NCBI GenBank assembly: GCA_025998735.1
Contig: BNWJ01000058.1
Location: forward strand, 1-7,936
Direction: 5' to 3'
Length of the DNA stretch: 7,936 nucleotides
Source of the DNA: Alphaproteobacteria bacterium
GTDB lineage: Bacteria; Pseudomonadota; Alphaproteobacteria; UBA3830
A program made the position numbers and the translations under genes. Shown in pieces: positions 1 through 6,029 of the stretch. Positions within the stretch are counted from its first letter, which is position 1. Each line of letters starts with the position of its first letter. Under the pieces are notes generated by a model, which ran no database searches, was not told the DNA's origin, and worked only from the letters and a program-made list of their open reading frames with translations.

Positions 1-914
1 CAACTGTTGGAATTCCAAACCAAAACGTCATTGCTCAAGGGTATATTTTTCCAGCGGATATTAATGTAAATGGAACTCACACTCGTGTTTTATTTGGGGA
101 TGCAACGTCACGTTGCCCGATTTGGCTGGAAGCGAACGTTGAATATGCAATAGTAATTCTCACCGATGATCCAGAAACGTCTGTCGCTGTGGTTGAATTG
201 GGAAAATTCGACTCAATTCATAATACGTGGATTGCAAAACAGGCGTATCAAGTCGGGGTTTTGCTGAGTTCTTCGAATGCAAGCACTTGGACAGCGCATC
301 AGGAGTTGGATCTCTCGTTTAGGTTGTTGGCTTGCAAGTTTACGGAAACTGAAAATCAGATAAATCTTGGAACAATTACAGCTCATGAAAATACGGATTT
401 GCTTACTCTTGCGAATATCGAACGTGTTTCATCCGAAACTGACGTTGAATTCATATACACGGATTCAGACGGAAAAATCAACACTCTTGCGGAAGACATG
501 CCAGTGCAACTCAAGGAAAAAATCGATGGTACAATTTCTGTAAAAGCCAAACTGAAGGGAACACAAACGCAATCTCCGGTTATATACCAGGGCGTGCAGA
601 CTGTTTTGGGCACCATCGATGAAACCGGTGACTATGTTACACGCGCAATTACTGCCGGAACTAATGTAAAAGTTTCGATTACATATGAATGCCTTACACC
701 TGGAAATTCCAGCGTAAAAGTGTATGTGCAAAATCCAGACACAACCTGGACGTTGATTCCGTTGCATTCTGGAACTCCGGTTGGCGATTCATGGGAAGAG
801 CACAATCACGTGGCCGAAAATTTCAGTGGAGCCACAACGCGAGTGAAGTTAGTGTTGTCGGGAAATGTTTTGTATCGGCCAAAAGTCCGAAATTTGAAAG
901 TAATTATAGTATGA
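1..914 (+). CDS. Phage tail/baseplate-associated structural protein, C-terminal part (5' end outside window)
   Basis: The frame is open from the first bases (first complete codon at 3) to a TGA at 912-914, so this is the C-terminal ~303 residues of a longer protein and the ATG at 189 is internal. Visible motifs include PIWLEANVEYAIVI, VVELGKFDSI and YQVGVLLSSSNASTWTAHQ. From memory these match large structural proteins of contractile-tailed phages (DUF4815-type or related), in which a repeat-like middle is followed by a beta-rich carbohydrate-binding-like C-terminus. Here the C-terminal part (about 630-911) has alternating hydrophobic strands (VKVSITYECL, SSVKVYVQN, TRVKLVLSG) consistent with a beta sandwich. 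No signal peptide or membrane segment is seen. It lies directly upstream of the fibre cluster and stops 9 nt before the next start, suggesting one operon and a role at the baseplate or fibre base. The family name is recalled, not searched. A perfect 15-bp palindrome at 102-116 lies inside the coding sequence. Confidence 0.65.
   Translation, partial: TVGIPNQNVIAQGYIFPADINVNGTHTRVLFGDATSRCPIWLEANVEYAIVILTDDPETSVAVVELGKFDSIHNTWIAKQAYQVGVLLSSSNASTWTAHQELDLSFRLLACKFTETENQINLGTITAHENTDLLTLANIERVSSETDVEFIYTDSDGKINTLAEDMPVQLKEKIDGTISVKAKLKGTQTQSPVIYQGVQTVLGTIDETGDYVTRAITAGTNVKVSITYECLTPGNSSVKVYVQNPDTTWTLIPLHSGTPVGDSWEEHNHVAENFSGATTRVKLVLSGNVLYRPKVRNLKVIIV
102..116. repeat. 15-bp palindrome, copy 1 (GCAACGTCACGTTGC)
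   Basis: A perfect 7-bp inverted repeat around a single central C, located inside the coding sequence, where it encodes Ala-Thr-Ser-Arg-Cys. It shares the core CA-RYGT-S-ACG-YTG with the palindromes at 1198-1212 and 6134-6148. No function is assigned. Confidence 0.6.
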
Positions 915-923
915 GGTACCTAG

Positions 924-1139
924 GTGATTGACGATAGAACGACATACAAAAATTATCCACTGCCACATCCGCTGAATATTGCGTCGCAAGATGTCGTGCG
1001 AATGCGCGAAGCATACATCGCCATTGATGCTGACATGGAAAGAGTCGATGCAATTTGTACGCGAATGAGCGATACATTTGATCGTGAAAAATTCGAAAAA
1101 TTTTTAGGTTTATGGGAGTGCGAGCCGCACGGGCGCTAA
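924..1139 (+). CDS. Small phage tail-fibre-type protein with LPLPHP-like motif (GTG start)
   Basis: A 71-residue protein starting at GTG 924 with GAGG (913-916) 7 nt upstream; that ribosome site overlaps the stop of the preceding gene. The N-terminus reads DRTTYKNYPLPHPLNIASQDVVRMREAYIAIDAD. I recognise this pattern (DRTT, PLPHP-N, DV-R-R-A-ID) from small proteins and N-terminal regions of phage tail fibre or spike proteins, where it is thought to help anchor a fibre. The last nine residues (WECEPHGR plus neighbours) are rich in Trp, Cys and His and are encoded by a GC-rich block unlike the rest of the gene. From about 1108 the +1 frame instead gives a more protein-like tail ending in FASRLQGVRDVLAKK (stop 1189-1191). 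The natural C-terminus may therefore be shifted or replaced. Its position between the baseplate protein and the fibres fits an adaptor role, which is inference. Confidence 0.7.
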   Translation: MIDDRTTYKNYPLPHPLNIASQDVVRMREAYIAIDADMERVDAICTRMSDTFDREKFEKFLGLWECEPHGR

Positions 1140-1212
1140 TGGCTTCGCCTCCAGGTTGCAAGGTGTTCGAGATGTGCTTGCAAAAAAATAAATGAGTCCA
1201 GTGTCACGCTGG
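1113..1212. repeat. GC-rich multi-hairpin block between small gene and first fibre gene
   Basis: Bases 1113-1180 are about 62% G+C (42 of 68 by hand count), clearly above the AT-rich flanks. Three inverted repeats follow each other: GTGCG/CGCAC around AGC (1118-1130), TTGCAAG/CTTGCAA (1156-1162 with 1177-1183, 14-nt loop), and CCAGTGTCACGCTGG (1198-1212, one mismatch or wobble). It covers the end of the 71-residue gene and most of the gap to the next gene. It could be a REP-like or inserted palindromic element, or the decayed 3' end of the small gene. The 7-bp stem is followed by A residues, not T, so it is not a standard intrinsic terminator. Confidence 0.4.
1198..1212. repeat. 15-bp imperfect palindrome, copy 2 (CCAGTGTCACGCTGG)
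   Basis: Intergenic copy of the same palindrome type. The arms CCAGTGT and ACGCTGG differ by one base from perfect complementarity, and the difference can pair as a wobble in RNA. It sits one base before the first of two tandem ribosome-site-like repeats of the following fibre gene, so a hairpin here could influence translation start. Confidence 0.55.
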
Positions 1213-1236
1213 TGGGAGTAAAAAATTGGGAGTAAA
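1213..1236 (+). promoter_or_regulatory. Duplicated ribosome-binding site upstream of first fibre gene
   Basis: TGGGAGTAAA occurs twice (1213-1222 and 1227-1236), 14 bases apart. The second copy places GGGAG (1228-1232) 9 nt before the ATG at 1242 and is the likely Shine-Dalgarno. The first copy is too far away to serve directly but could be a standby site or a relic of a small tandem duplication. Confidence 0.5.
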
Positions 1237-1241
1237 GAAAA

Positions 1242-2369
1242 ATGAGCGTTACTGAAGAAACTTTAAATGCTATCCACTCTAGATTGCAATCGCTGTCTCA
1301 AGAAGCAACTCCAGAGCAGGTCGCGTATTTAGCAAAAGCGTTCGAAGCTGTGGCAAGCAACGGAAAAATGATCGATATTGTTAACTTAACCGACCAAAAA
1401 CTGGGGGAGATGTTAGCAAAAACCAACGAGCATTTGACGGCATTGTCGATTCACAATGAGACTTTTATCGCTGACTTGGGAGACCTGAAAGATGAGGCAT
1501 GCGAGGCAATTGCAACCGTTACAGACGAAAATCTAATGTCGATAATTAATTTGGTGGAAGCTAGAAAACCAGAGCTTGCAGTGCTTACTGAACAATTTGC
1601 AACCGTGAACGATGTCCCTGCTGGATCCTCAATTTTGAAGGAAATAACAAAGGAAGGGAATAGAATAAAATTTGTGCAAGATGGTGCGTTGCCGTTTGTT
1701 TTCGGAATTTTGTCGAGATACAACGACGCTAACTGGGGAGTCGGCAGTTTTACAACGGAATTGGGAACGCTTGGTACAGCCAGCGCAGCCGATGAAATGC
1801 TGAAACTTCTGGCTGGAACCCACGAATACACAACGGAATATGCCGGATTTTATAAGGAGCCGAGTTTGTGCTTTTTGCAGGGGTCGAAAGGAAATTTTAT
1901 TCAAAAAGAAATGTATCTGAAATACTACGCTTCTTCAAGCATGTACGAATATCCGTATTCTGCCCTTGGTGTATTTTTCGTCAAAAATACAACAAATTTA
2001 GCAATTGCTACAACCATCAATATCGGTGGAAGCAGCTATGGCGCTGGTGGAGCGGTTCTCGTGGGAACACCAAATGCAGAAAACGAAGAAATTGCTTGGC
2101 AAAATATTTACGTAACGTCTGCAACTTCCAGTGGTTTTTCCGGGACAGCCAGCTTTAACGTGCCTGCAAACACAACTGTCGCGATAATTCTATACACGTC
2201 TAGCTATTATTACACGAACACTTACAGCTACTACGTGCAATTTTTACATTGGTATGTGCACAGTTTCAGAGCAGAAACTTTGGTCGATGGCCTGGAAATC
2301 GACGTCGAAAAAACGCTGAAGGCCTGGCAGTGCAAGGGATTAAGCAGCACGTATGATTTGTGGAGATAA
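1242..2369 (+). CDS. Tail-fibre-like protein, first of a tandem paralogous pair
   Basis: A 375-residue protein starting at ATG 1242 behind GGGAG. Residues 1-120 are helical in character, with many Ala, Leu, Glu and Lys residues, and probably form a coiled-coil shaft. From about 123 (NDVP) comes a globular, beta-rich part with LPFVFGILSRY (150-160), EPSLCFLQG (206-214), YEYPYSALG (235-243), VPANTTVAI (307-315), a Tyr/Ser-rich patch (318-331), FLHW (334-337) and a C-terminal KTLKAWQC (357-364). No signal peptide or membrane segment is seen. The next gene is a clear paralog of the same layout. The location between a baseplate-associated protein and the sheath gene, followed by a probable fibre-associated protein, is where P2-like phages keep fibre genes (H, G). 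A receptor-binding role is therefore inferred from position and architecture; I do not recognise a named domain. The stop is 2 nt before the next start, which indicates co-translation. Confidence 0.65.
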   Translation: MSVTEETLNAIHSRLQSLSQEATPEQVAYLAKAFEAVASNGKMIDIVNLTDQKLGEMLAKTNEHLTALSIHNETFIADLGDLKDEACEAIATVTDENLMSIINLVEARKPELAVLTEQFATVNDVPAGSSILKEITKEGNRIKFVQDGALPFVFGILSRYNDANWGVGSFTTELGTLGTASAADEMLKLLAGTHEYTTEYAGFYKEPSLCFLQGSKGNFIQKEMYLKYYASSSMYEYPYSALGVFFVKNTTNLAIATTINIGGSSYGAGGAVLVGTPNAENEEIAWQNIYVTSATSSGFSGTASFNVPANTTVAIILYTSSYYYTNTYSYYVQFLHWYVHSFRAETLVDGLEIDVEKTLKAWQCKGLSSTYDLWR

Positions 2370-2374
2370 CCATG
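2362..2374 (+). promoter_or_regulatory. Ribosome-binding site deciding the ATG 2372 start
   Basis: GGAG at 2362-2365 overlaps the last codons of the first fibre gene and lies 6 nt before ATG 2372. The in-frame GTG at 2360 begins upstream of this site and so cannot use it. This supports the shorter start and coupled translation of the two fibre genes. Confidence 0.6.
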
Positions 2375-3520
2375 AAAGTATCGCAAAAAGCAATCGAACT
2401 GCTTCAACAGAGACTGAAAAATCTTGATGTTTCAATAGAAAACATCGAGTTAGAACAGCTTGCAAACGCGGTCGCTGCAATGTCAAAATTGGAAACGACG
2501 GACGATATTTTGGCTTTGGGGGCGGCGAAGCTTGCTGAACTTTCAGAGTATAGCAGCGAGAAACTCACTGAAATTAACAACTTCGGTGAGGAAAGACAAA
2601 CTGAATTCCTAACTGCTAAAGATAGTAGATTGTCAGCGGTTTCTGCTTCAAAATTGAGTAGTTTAGATTCGGTATCTCATGTTTTTGCTGAAAAACAAGA
2701 TGAGATAAATTTTCTAGTCGATGATTTTGCAGAAATGAATGATGTACCAGATGAATCAACGATTTGTCCTGAAATTTCAAACAATTTAGATAGATATAAA
2801 TTTCTGAATTCCGACGAGCTGCCTTTCATTTTTGGAGTTTTGTCGCGCTACGACGACTATTTTAGTGGCTTTTCTGACAGTTATAGCTGTGATTTGCTGC
2901 TTGAAATTTTAACCGGATGCCATGATTACACAGCAACCAACTCAGCAGCCTTCTATCTTGAGCCAAAACTTCGCTTTTTACAGGGGGCACACGGAAATTT
3001 CATCAAGAGAAAGTTTTACACAAAGTATACGTACACGACATCTCAATACGCTTATCCATATGCAGCTGCGGGTTGCTTATTCGAAAAAAACACAACCGAA
3101 TTAGACATAACCTCAGCGCTTACTTTTGGTTGCTCAAGCTACGCAAGCACAGGCGGTGCAAATGTGTATGTTGGTGTTCCAAATAAAGCAACGGAAACAA
3201 TAACTTGGACAACGGCGTATTCGTATACGAGCTCATCATCAGGTGTTTCGATCACGGTAAACATAACAGTACCGGCAAACTCTACGGTTGTGGTGATGCT
3301 CTATTCTTCGTCCTATTTCTACACTAGACCAAGCAATGGCGCGTCTAGTCCTACTTATTACGGATATCATGCGCAATTTTTGCATTGGCGACTGATTAAA
3401 ATTAGGTCTGAGTTTTTGAAAGAGGGATTGGAGATTGATTTTGATAAAACGTTGAAGGCTTGGCAATGCCCTGGTTTCTCAACTCCTTTTGAACTTTTTA
3501 AGCCTACTGCAAGCATTTAA
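2372..3520 (+). CDS. Tail-fibre-like protein, second paralog
   Basis: A 382-residue protein. An in-frame GTG at 2360 also exists, but ATG 2372 is preferred because GGAG (2362-2365) lies 6 nt before it and the GTG would overlap the upstream gene. Residues 1-120 are rich in Leu, Ala, Ser and Glu (for example QKAIELLQQRLKNL) and suggest a helical shaft. The distal part matches the preceding protein block by block: NDVP at 123-126 and LPFIFGVLSRY at 150-160 sit at the same residue numbers in both. FLQG (202-205), YPYAAAG (228-234), VPANSTVVV (300-308), FLHW (336-339) and KTLKAWQC (359-366) follow in the same order. A Tyr/Ser/Gly-rich patch (310-335) is longer than in the paralog and differs in sequence. 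By hand, 23 of 40 residues from FLHW onward are identical between the two, against about 15 of the first 60. It is probably a second receptor-binding fibre or a partner in a heteromeric fibre (inference). Confidence 0.65.
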   Translation: MKVSQKAIELLQQRLKNLDVSIENIELEQLANAVAAMSKLETTDDILALGAAKLAELSEYSSEKLTEINNFGEERQTEFLTAKDSRLSAVSASKLSSLDSVSHVFAEKQDEINFLVDDFAEMNDVPDESTICPEISNNLDRYKFLNSDELPFIFGVLSRYDDYFSGFSDSYSCDLLLEILTGCHDYTATNSAAFYLEPKLRFLQGAHGNFIKRKFYTKYTYTTSQYAYPYAAAGCLFEKNTTELDITSALTFGCSSYASTGGANVYVGVPNKATETITWTTAYSYTSSSSGVSITVNITVPANSTVVVMLYSSSYFYTRPSNGASSPTYYGYHAQFLHWRLIKIRSEFLKEGLEIDFDKTLKAWQCPGFSTPFELFKPTASI

Positions 3521-3525
3521 TTTAT

Positions 3526-3538
3526 GGAGGGAATTTTG
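3526..3538 (+). promoter_or_regulatory. Strong Shine-Dalgarno supporting a TTG start at 3536
   Basis: GGAGG (3526-3530) lies 5 nt before TTG 3536-3538, whereas the in-frame ATG at 3524 overlaps this site and has only AT-rich sequence upstream (AAGCATTTAATTT) with no purine-rich element. Starting at TTG gives the natural-looking N-terminus M-KAYIRFENGKQLEVA. Confidence 0.6.
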
Positions 3539-4087
3539 AAAGCGTACATAAGATTTGAAAACGGAAAACAACTGGAGGTTGCGACACTGATATCCAAACC
3601 ATCGGAGGACGGCTGGAAAGTTGCTCCAGCAAACTTCGATTTCTCGAAACAATATAGGCTTGCTTCTGGAAAAATCGAGGAGATTTCAGTCGATGAGCTG
3701 GCAGCAATGCGTTTGGCTGAAACAAAAGCGATGGTTGCGACTGAAATATCAATGCTTGTTGACAACGCCAGAAGCAAATATGTAGGAAATTCACCAGCGA
3801 AGCAAAAATGCTATGAGCTGCAAGAAAAGGCTGCTCTTTCAGTACTTGAGGACGCTGAATCGCCATTGGGTTCTTTAATTCAGCCACTAGCGGAAGTTCG
3901 AAACATAACCATTTCGGAAATGGCACAGCTGATTTTGGCTAAAGCACAGGTTGCAAATCAGAAAATCATTTGGGCGGAAGCGATTGAAGATAATTATAAG
4001 AAATTGATAGAAAGTGCTGAAACTCTAGAGCAAATTGACCAATTGCTATTGGAAATATCAACAACACTAAAAGCGGAGGAAAATTAA
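3536..4087 (+). CDS. Probable tail-fibre-associated/assembly protein (TTG start preferred; ATG 3524 is the alternative)
   Basis: It has 183 residues from TTG 3536, or 187 from ATG 3524. The N-terminus (KAYIRFENGKQLEVA) resembles small phage proteins that begin with a short beta region and lie directly after fibre genes. A predicted helical middle follows (VDELAAMRLAETKAMVATEI). The C-terminal part (CYELQEKAALSVLEDAES...ITISEMAQLILAKAQ...WAEAIEDNYKKLIESA) follows a layout I recall from proteins encoded next to phage fibres: a Tyr/Lys/Ala helix, an acidic spacer, then a helix with xxELAxxVLxKA. Such neighbours are often called tail fibre assembly or DUF4376-like proteins, but that assignment is tentative. 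There is no signal peptide or membrane segment. It follows the second fibre with a gap of a few bases, and its end contains the ribosome site of the sheath gene (GGAGG, 4075-4079), implying coupled expression. A chaperone role for the two fibres is inference from position. Confidence 0.55.
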   Translation: MKAYIRFENGKQLEVATLISKPSEDGWKVAPANFDFSKQYRLASGKIEEISVDELAAMRLAETKAMVATEISMLVDNARSKYVGNSPAKQKCYELQEKAALSVLEDAESPLGSLIQPLAEVRNITISEMAQLILAKAQVANQKIIWAEAIEDNYKKLIESAETLEQIDQLLLEISTTLKAEEN

Positions 4088-4089
4088 AC

Positions 4090-5244
4090 ATGCCTGAGAA
4101 TTTTTTACATGGAGTATCTGTAGTTGAAGTCGATAGTGGACCACGTTCGATTCGCGGAACGTCATCGTCAGTCATTGGAATTGTTGGAACGGCAGAAAAC
4201 GCTGACGCTGAGGCGTTTCCGTTGAACAAACCAGTTCTCATTAGTGGAAGCCTAACGGAGGCCGCAAAGCTTGGAATTTCAGGGACTTTGCCGTCTGCAA
4301 TCGATGGTATTTTTGCTCAGGGCGGAGCAAATATTGTTGTAATTCGAGTTGCTGAAGGCACCGGAGAAACGGCAGATGCAGACACGATTGCAAATGTAAT
4401 TGGCAGTGTAAATGCAGATGGAACATATAGCGGAATGCAATCTCTGCTTGCGGCTCAAAGTACTCTAGGAGTTACTCCGCGCATTCTTTTGGCTCCTGGA
4501 TTTTCTCACAACGATAGTGTTGCAGTTGAGTTTTTGACTCTGGCGGAGCGTCTTCATGGTATTTTCATTGCAGATGCTCCAGATATCGAGGCCGACGCAG
4601 TTGATTTTGCGGACAATTTAAGCCATTCGAGGGCGTATGTCGTGTATCCGAAGGTGATCAACACTAAAAATGAAACAGTTCCTGCAAGCCCATATGTTGC
4701 TGGAATTATAGCAAAAACCGACAATGAAACCGGTTTCTGGTGTTCTCCCTCAAACAAAAAAATCAATGGCATCATTGGACTTTCGAAATCCATCGACTTT
4801 TCTCTTGGCGATTTTGCGTGCAAAGCGAACTATCTCAACGAAAATAACATTGCAACAATCATCAACCAAGACGGGTATCGCTTGTGGGGAAATCGCACAT
4901 GTTCATCAGATTCCAAATGGCAGTTTCTTTCAGTAAGACGCACCGCCGATATCATCGACGACAGCATTTTGAGAGCACATCTGTGGGCAGTGGATCGAAA
5001 CATTGTAAAAAATTACGTCACCGACGTTGTGGAGAGCGTAAACGCATACCTTGCAAATTTGAAATCACTGGGTGCAATCATAGATGGAAAATGTTTTGCA
5101 AATGATGAGCTTAACACTCCATCGAACATTGCGGACGGAAAAATTTATTTCGATTTTGAGTTTGTTCCATCGTATCCAGCGGAAAAAGTGACATTCCGGT
5201 CTTATCTCGATATTGGGTTAAATAGCACGTTTTTGGCAGTTTAA
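4090..5244 (+). CDS. FI: Contractile tail sheath protein (P2 gpFI family)
   Basis: A 384-residue protein close to the usual length of P2 FI (about 396). The start ATG 4090 has GGAGG (4075-4079) 10 nt upstream. The N-terminus FLHGVSVVEVDSGPRSI with SSVIGIVGTA is the typical sheath opening strand plus the start of the sheath domain. The middle contains GVTPRILLAPGFS and HGIFIADAP. The C-terminal half has the strongest P2-like signature: PASPYVAGIIAKTD, NGIIGLSKSIDF, LNENNIATIINQDGYRLWGNRTCSSD, RRTADIIDDSILRAHLWAVD, and a final GKIYFDFEFVPSYPAEKVTF. Sheath subunits polymerise around the tail tube and contract on host binding to drive the tube through the envelope. It precedes the tube gene by 11 nt, the normal P2 order. 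There is no truncation or frameshift, and codon use matches its neighbours. Confidence 0.95.
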   Translation: MPENFLHGVSVVEVDSGPRSIRGTSSSVIGIVGTAENADAEAFPLNKPVLISGSLTEAAKLGISGTLPSAIDGIFAQGGANIVVIRVAEGTGETADADTIANVIGSVNADGTYSGMQSLLAAQSTLGVTPRILLAPGFSHNDSVAVEFLTLAERLHGIFIADAPDIEADAVDFADNLSHSRAYVVYPKVINTKNETVPASPYVAGIIAKTDNETGFWCSPSNKKINGIIGLSKSIDFSLGDFACKANYLNENNIATIINQDGYRLWGNRTCSSDSKWQFLSVRRTADIIDDSILRAHLWAVDRNIVKNYVTDVVESVNAYLANLKSLGAIIDGKCFANDELNTPSNIADGKIYFDFEFVPSYPAEKVTFRSYLDIGLNSTFLAV

Positions 5245-5255
5245 AAGGAGGCATT

Positions 5256-5756
5256 ATGTTACCGAAAATACTTAAAAATTTCAATGTGTTCGTTGATGGA
5301 CGAGGCTATGCCGGAAAAGTTGAAGAGGTTTCACTGCCGAAATTATCTCTGAAAACCGACGAATTTCGAGCGGGCGGAATGGACGCGCCAGTTGAAATTG
5401 ATCTTGGTATGGAAAAACTGGAAGCCGATCTGACTTTTGCAGAATACGATTCCGAACTCATCAAATTATTTGGCTTGACCGAAGGCAATGAAGTGGCTTT
5501 GACTTTGCGCGGCGTTATTCAAAGTACTGGAAATGCAGACTCTGTAATCATCAATTTGCGAGGCATCATTAAGGAAATGGACTTCGGCAGCTGGAAGCCA
5601 GCGGATAAGGCAACACTGAAATGCTCGATTTCCTGTGCCTATTACAAGTTGTCTATCGCAGAAAATAATCTCGTTGAAATCGATGCCGTAAACATGATTC
5701 GCAAAATCAATGGAGTCGATCAATTGAGCAGCCATCGAACAATACTCGGAATCTAG
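5256..5756 (+). CDS. FII: Major tail tube protein (P2 gpFII family)
   Basis: A 166-residue protein, near the usual FII length (about 172), with an excellent ribosome site (AAAGGAGG, 5244-5251) 4 nt before ATG 5256. The N-terminus LPKILKNFNVFVDGRGYAGKVEEVSLPKL matches the P2 FII opening pattern (K-MNVF-DG-Y-G...V-LPKL), followed by EFRAGGMDAPVEIDLGMEKLE. The C-terminus KLSIAENNLVEIDAVNMIRKINGVDQLSSHRTILGI is almost diagnostic: P2 FII ends with LVEIDTINMIEKVNGVDRLEQHRRNIGL. The protein stacks in rings to build the rigid inner tube through which DNA passes, inside the sheath encoded just upstream. No oddities are seen. The short gap to the next gene (15 nt) contains that gene's ribosome site. 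Confidence 0.96.
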   Translation: MLPKILKNFNVFVDGRGYAGKVEEVSLPKLSLKTDEFRAGGMDAPVEIDLGMEKLEADLTFAEYDSELIKLFGLTEGNEVALTLRGVIQSTGNADSVIINLRGIIKEMDFGSWKPADKATLKCSISCAYYKLSIAENNLVEIDAVNMIRKINGVDQLSSHRTILGI

Positions 5757-5771
5757 AAGAAGGAATTGAAA

Positions 5772-6029
5772 ATGGAAAAAGTAAAATTAGAAAATCCAAT
5801 CAAAATTGACGGTGTTTTGGTGCATGAAATTTCGTTGCGAAGACCAAAAGTCAGAGATCGCCTTCTGGTTGAAAAAGGCAATGGCATCGATGCCGAAAAA
5901 GAAGTGAATTTCATCGCAAATTTAGCGTCGATCACTCCTGAAGATGTGCAAGAAATTGATTTGCAAGATTACGCGAAAATCCAGAATGTTCTCAGAAGTT
6001 TTTTGTTGCCGGATCAGCCTCAGAATTGA
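5772..6029 (+). CDS. E: Tail assembly chaperone gpE (zero-frame product)
   Basis: An 85-residue protein. ATG 5772 is preferred over the in-frame TTG at 5766 because AAGGA (5760-5764) is 7 nt from the ATG but only 1 nt from the TTG. The sequence KLENPIKIDGVLVHEISLRRPKVRDRLLVEK, then LASITPEDVQEIDLQDYAKIQNVLRSFL, follows the gpE/Mu gp41 family pattern (Phage_TAC_7 type): an opening strand pair followed by helices with a T-xx-V-x-x-L-D-x-x-D core. In P2 this product and its frameshifted longer form bind the tape measure protein and are absent from the finished tail. It sits between FII and T as in P2. The last codons contain the slippery heptamer T_TTT_TTG (5999-6005), and the stop TGA 6027-6029 falls within a downstream hairpin. 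Confidence 0.9.
   Translation: MEKVKLENPIKIDGVLVHEISLRRPKVRDRLLVEKGNGIDAEKEVNFIANLASITPEDVQEIDLQDYAKIQNVLRSFLLPDQPQN

Noticed and set aside
914..925. Overlapping restriction-type palindromes AGGTACCT and ACCTAGGT before the small gene
   Set aside because: Short 8-bp palindromes in a ribosome-site region can occur by chance; they do not recur in the window and no function can be supported.
1156..1190. Intrinsic terminator at the TTGCAAG/CTTGCAA inverted repeat
   Set aside because: The stem is short with a 14-nt loop and is followed by A residues, not T, on the + strand; on the minus strand the T run comes before the stem.
1451..1831. 126-residue open frame on the minus strand within the first fibre gene, and other minus-strand frames across the window
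   Set aside because: They overlap well-supported + strand genes, lack family-like sequence and are rich in Ser, Cys and Phe as expected from antisense reading; no independent ribosome sites were seen.
2187..3376. Diversity-generating retroelement target at the Tyr/Ser-rich patches
   Set aside because: No reverse transcriptase, template repeat or adenine-biased near-identical repeat is in the window; the two paralogs have diverged at all codon positions, as ordinary evolution gives.
5016..5030. CGTC-ACC-GACG mini-hairpin in the sheath gene as a fourth copy of the palindrome
   Set aside because: Only 4-bp arms with a different centre; it does not match the shared core of the three 15-bp copies.
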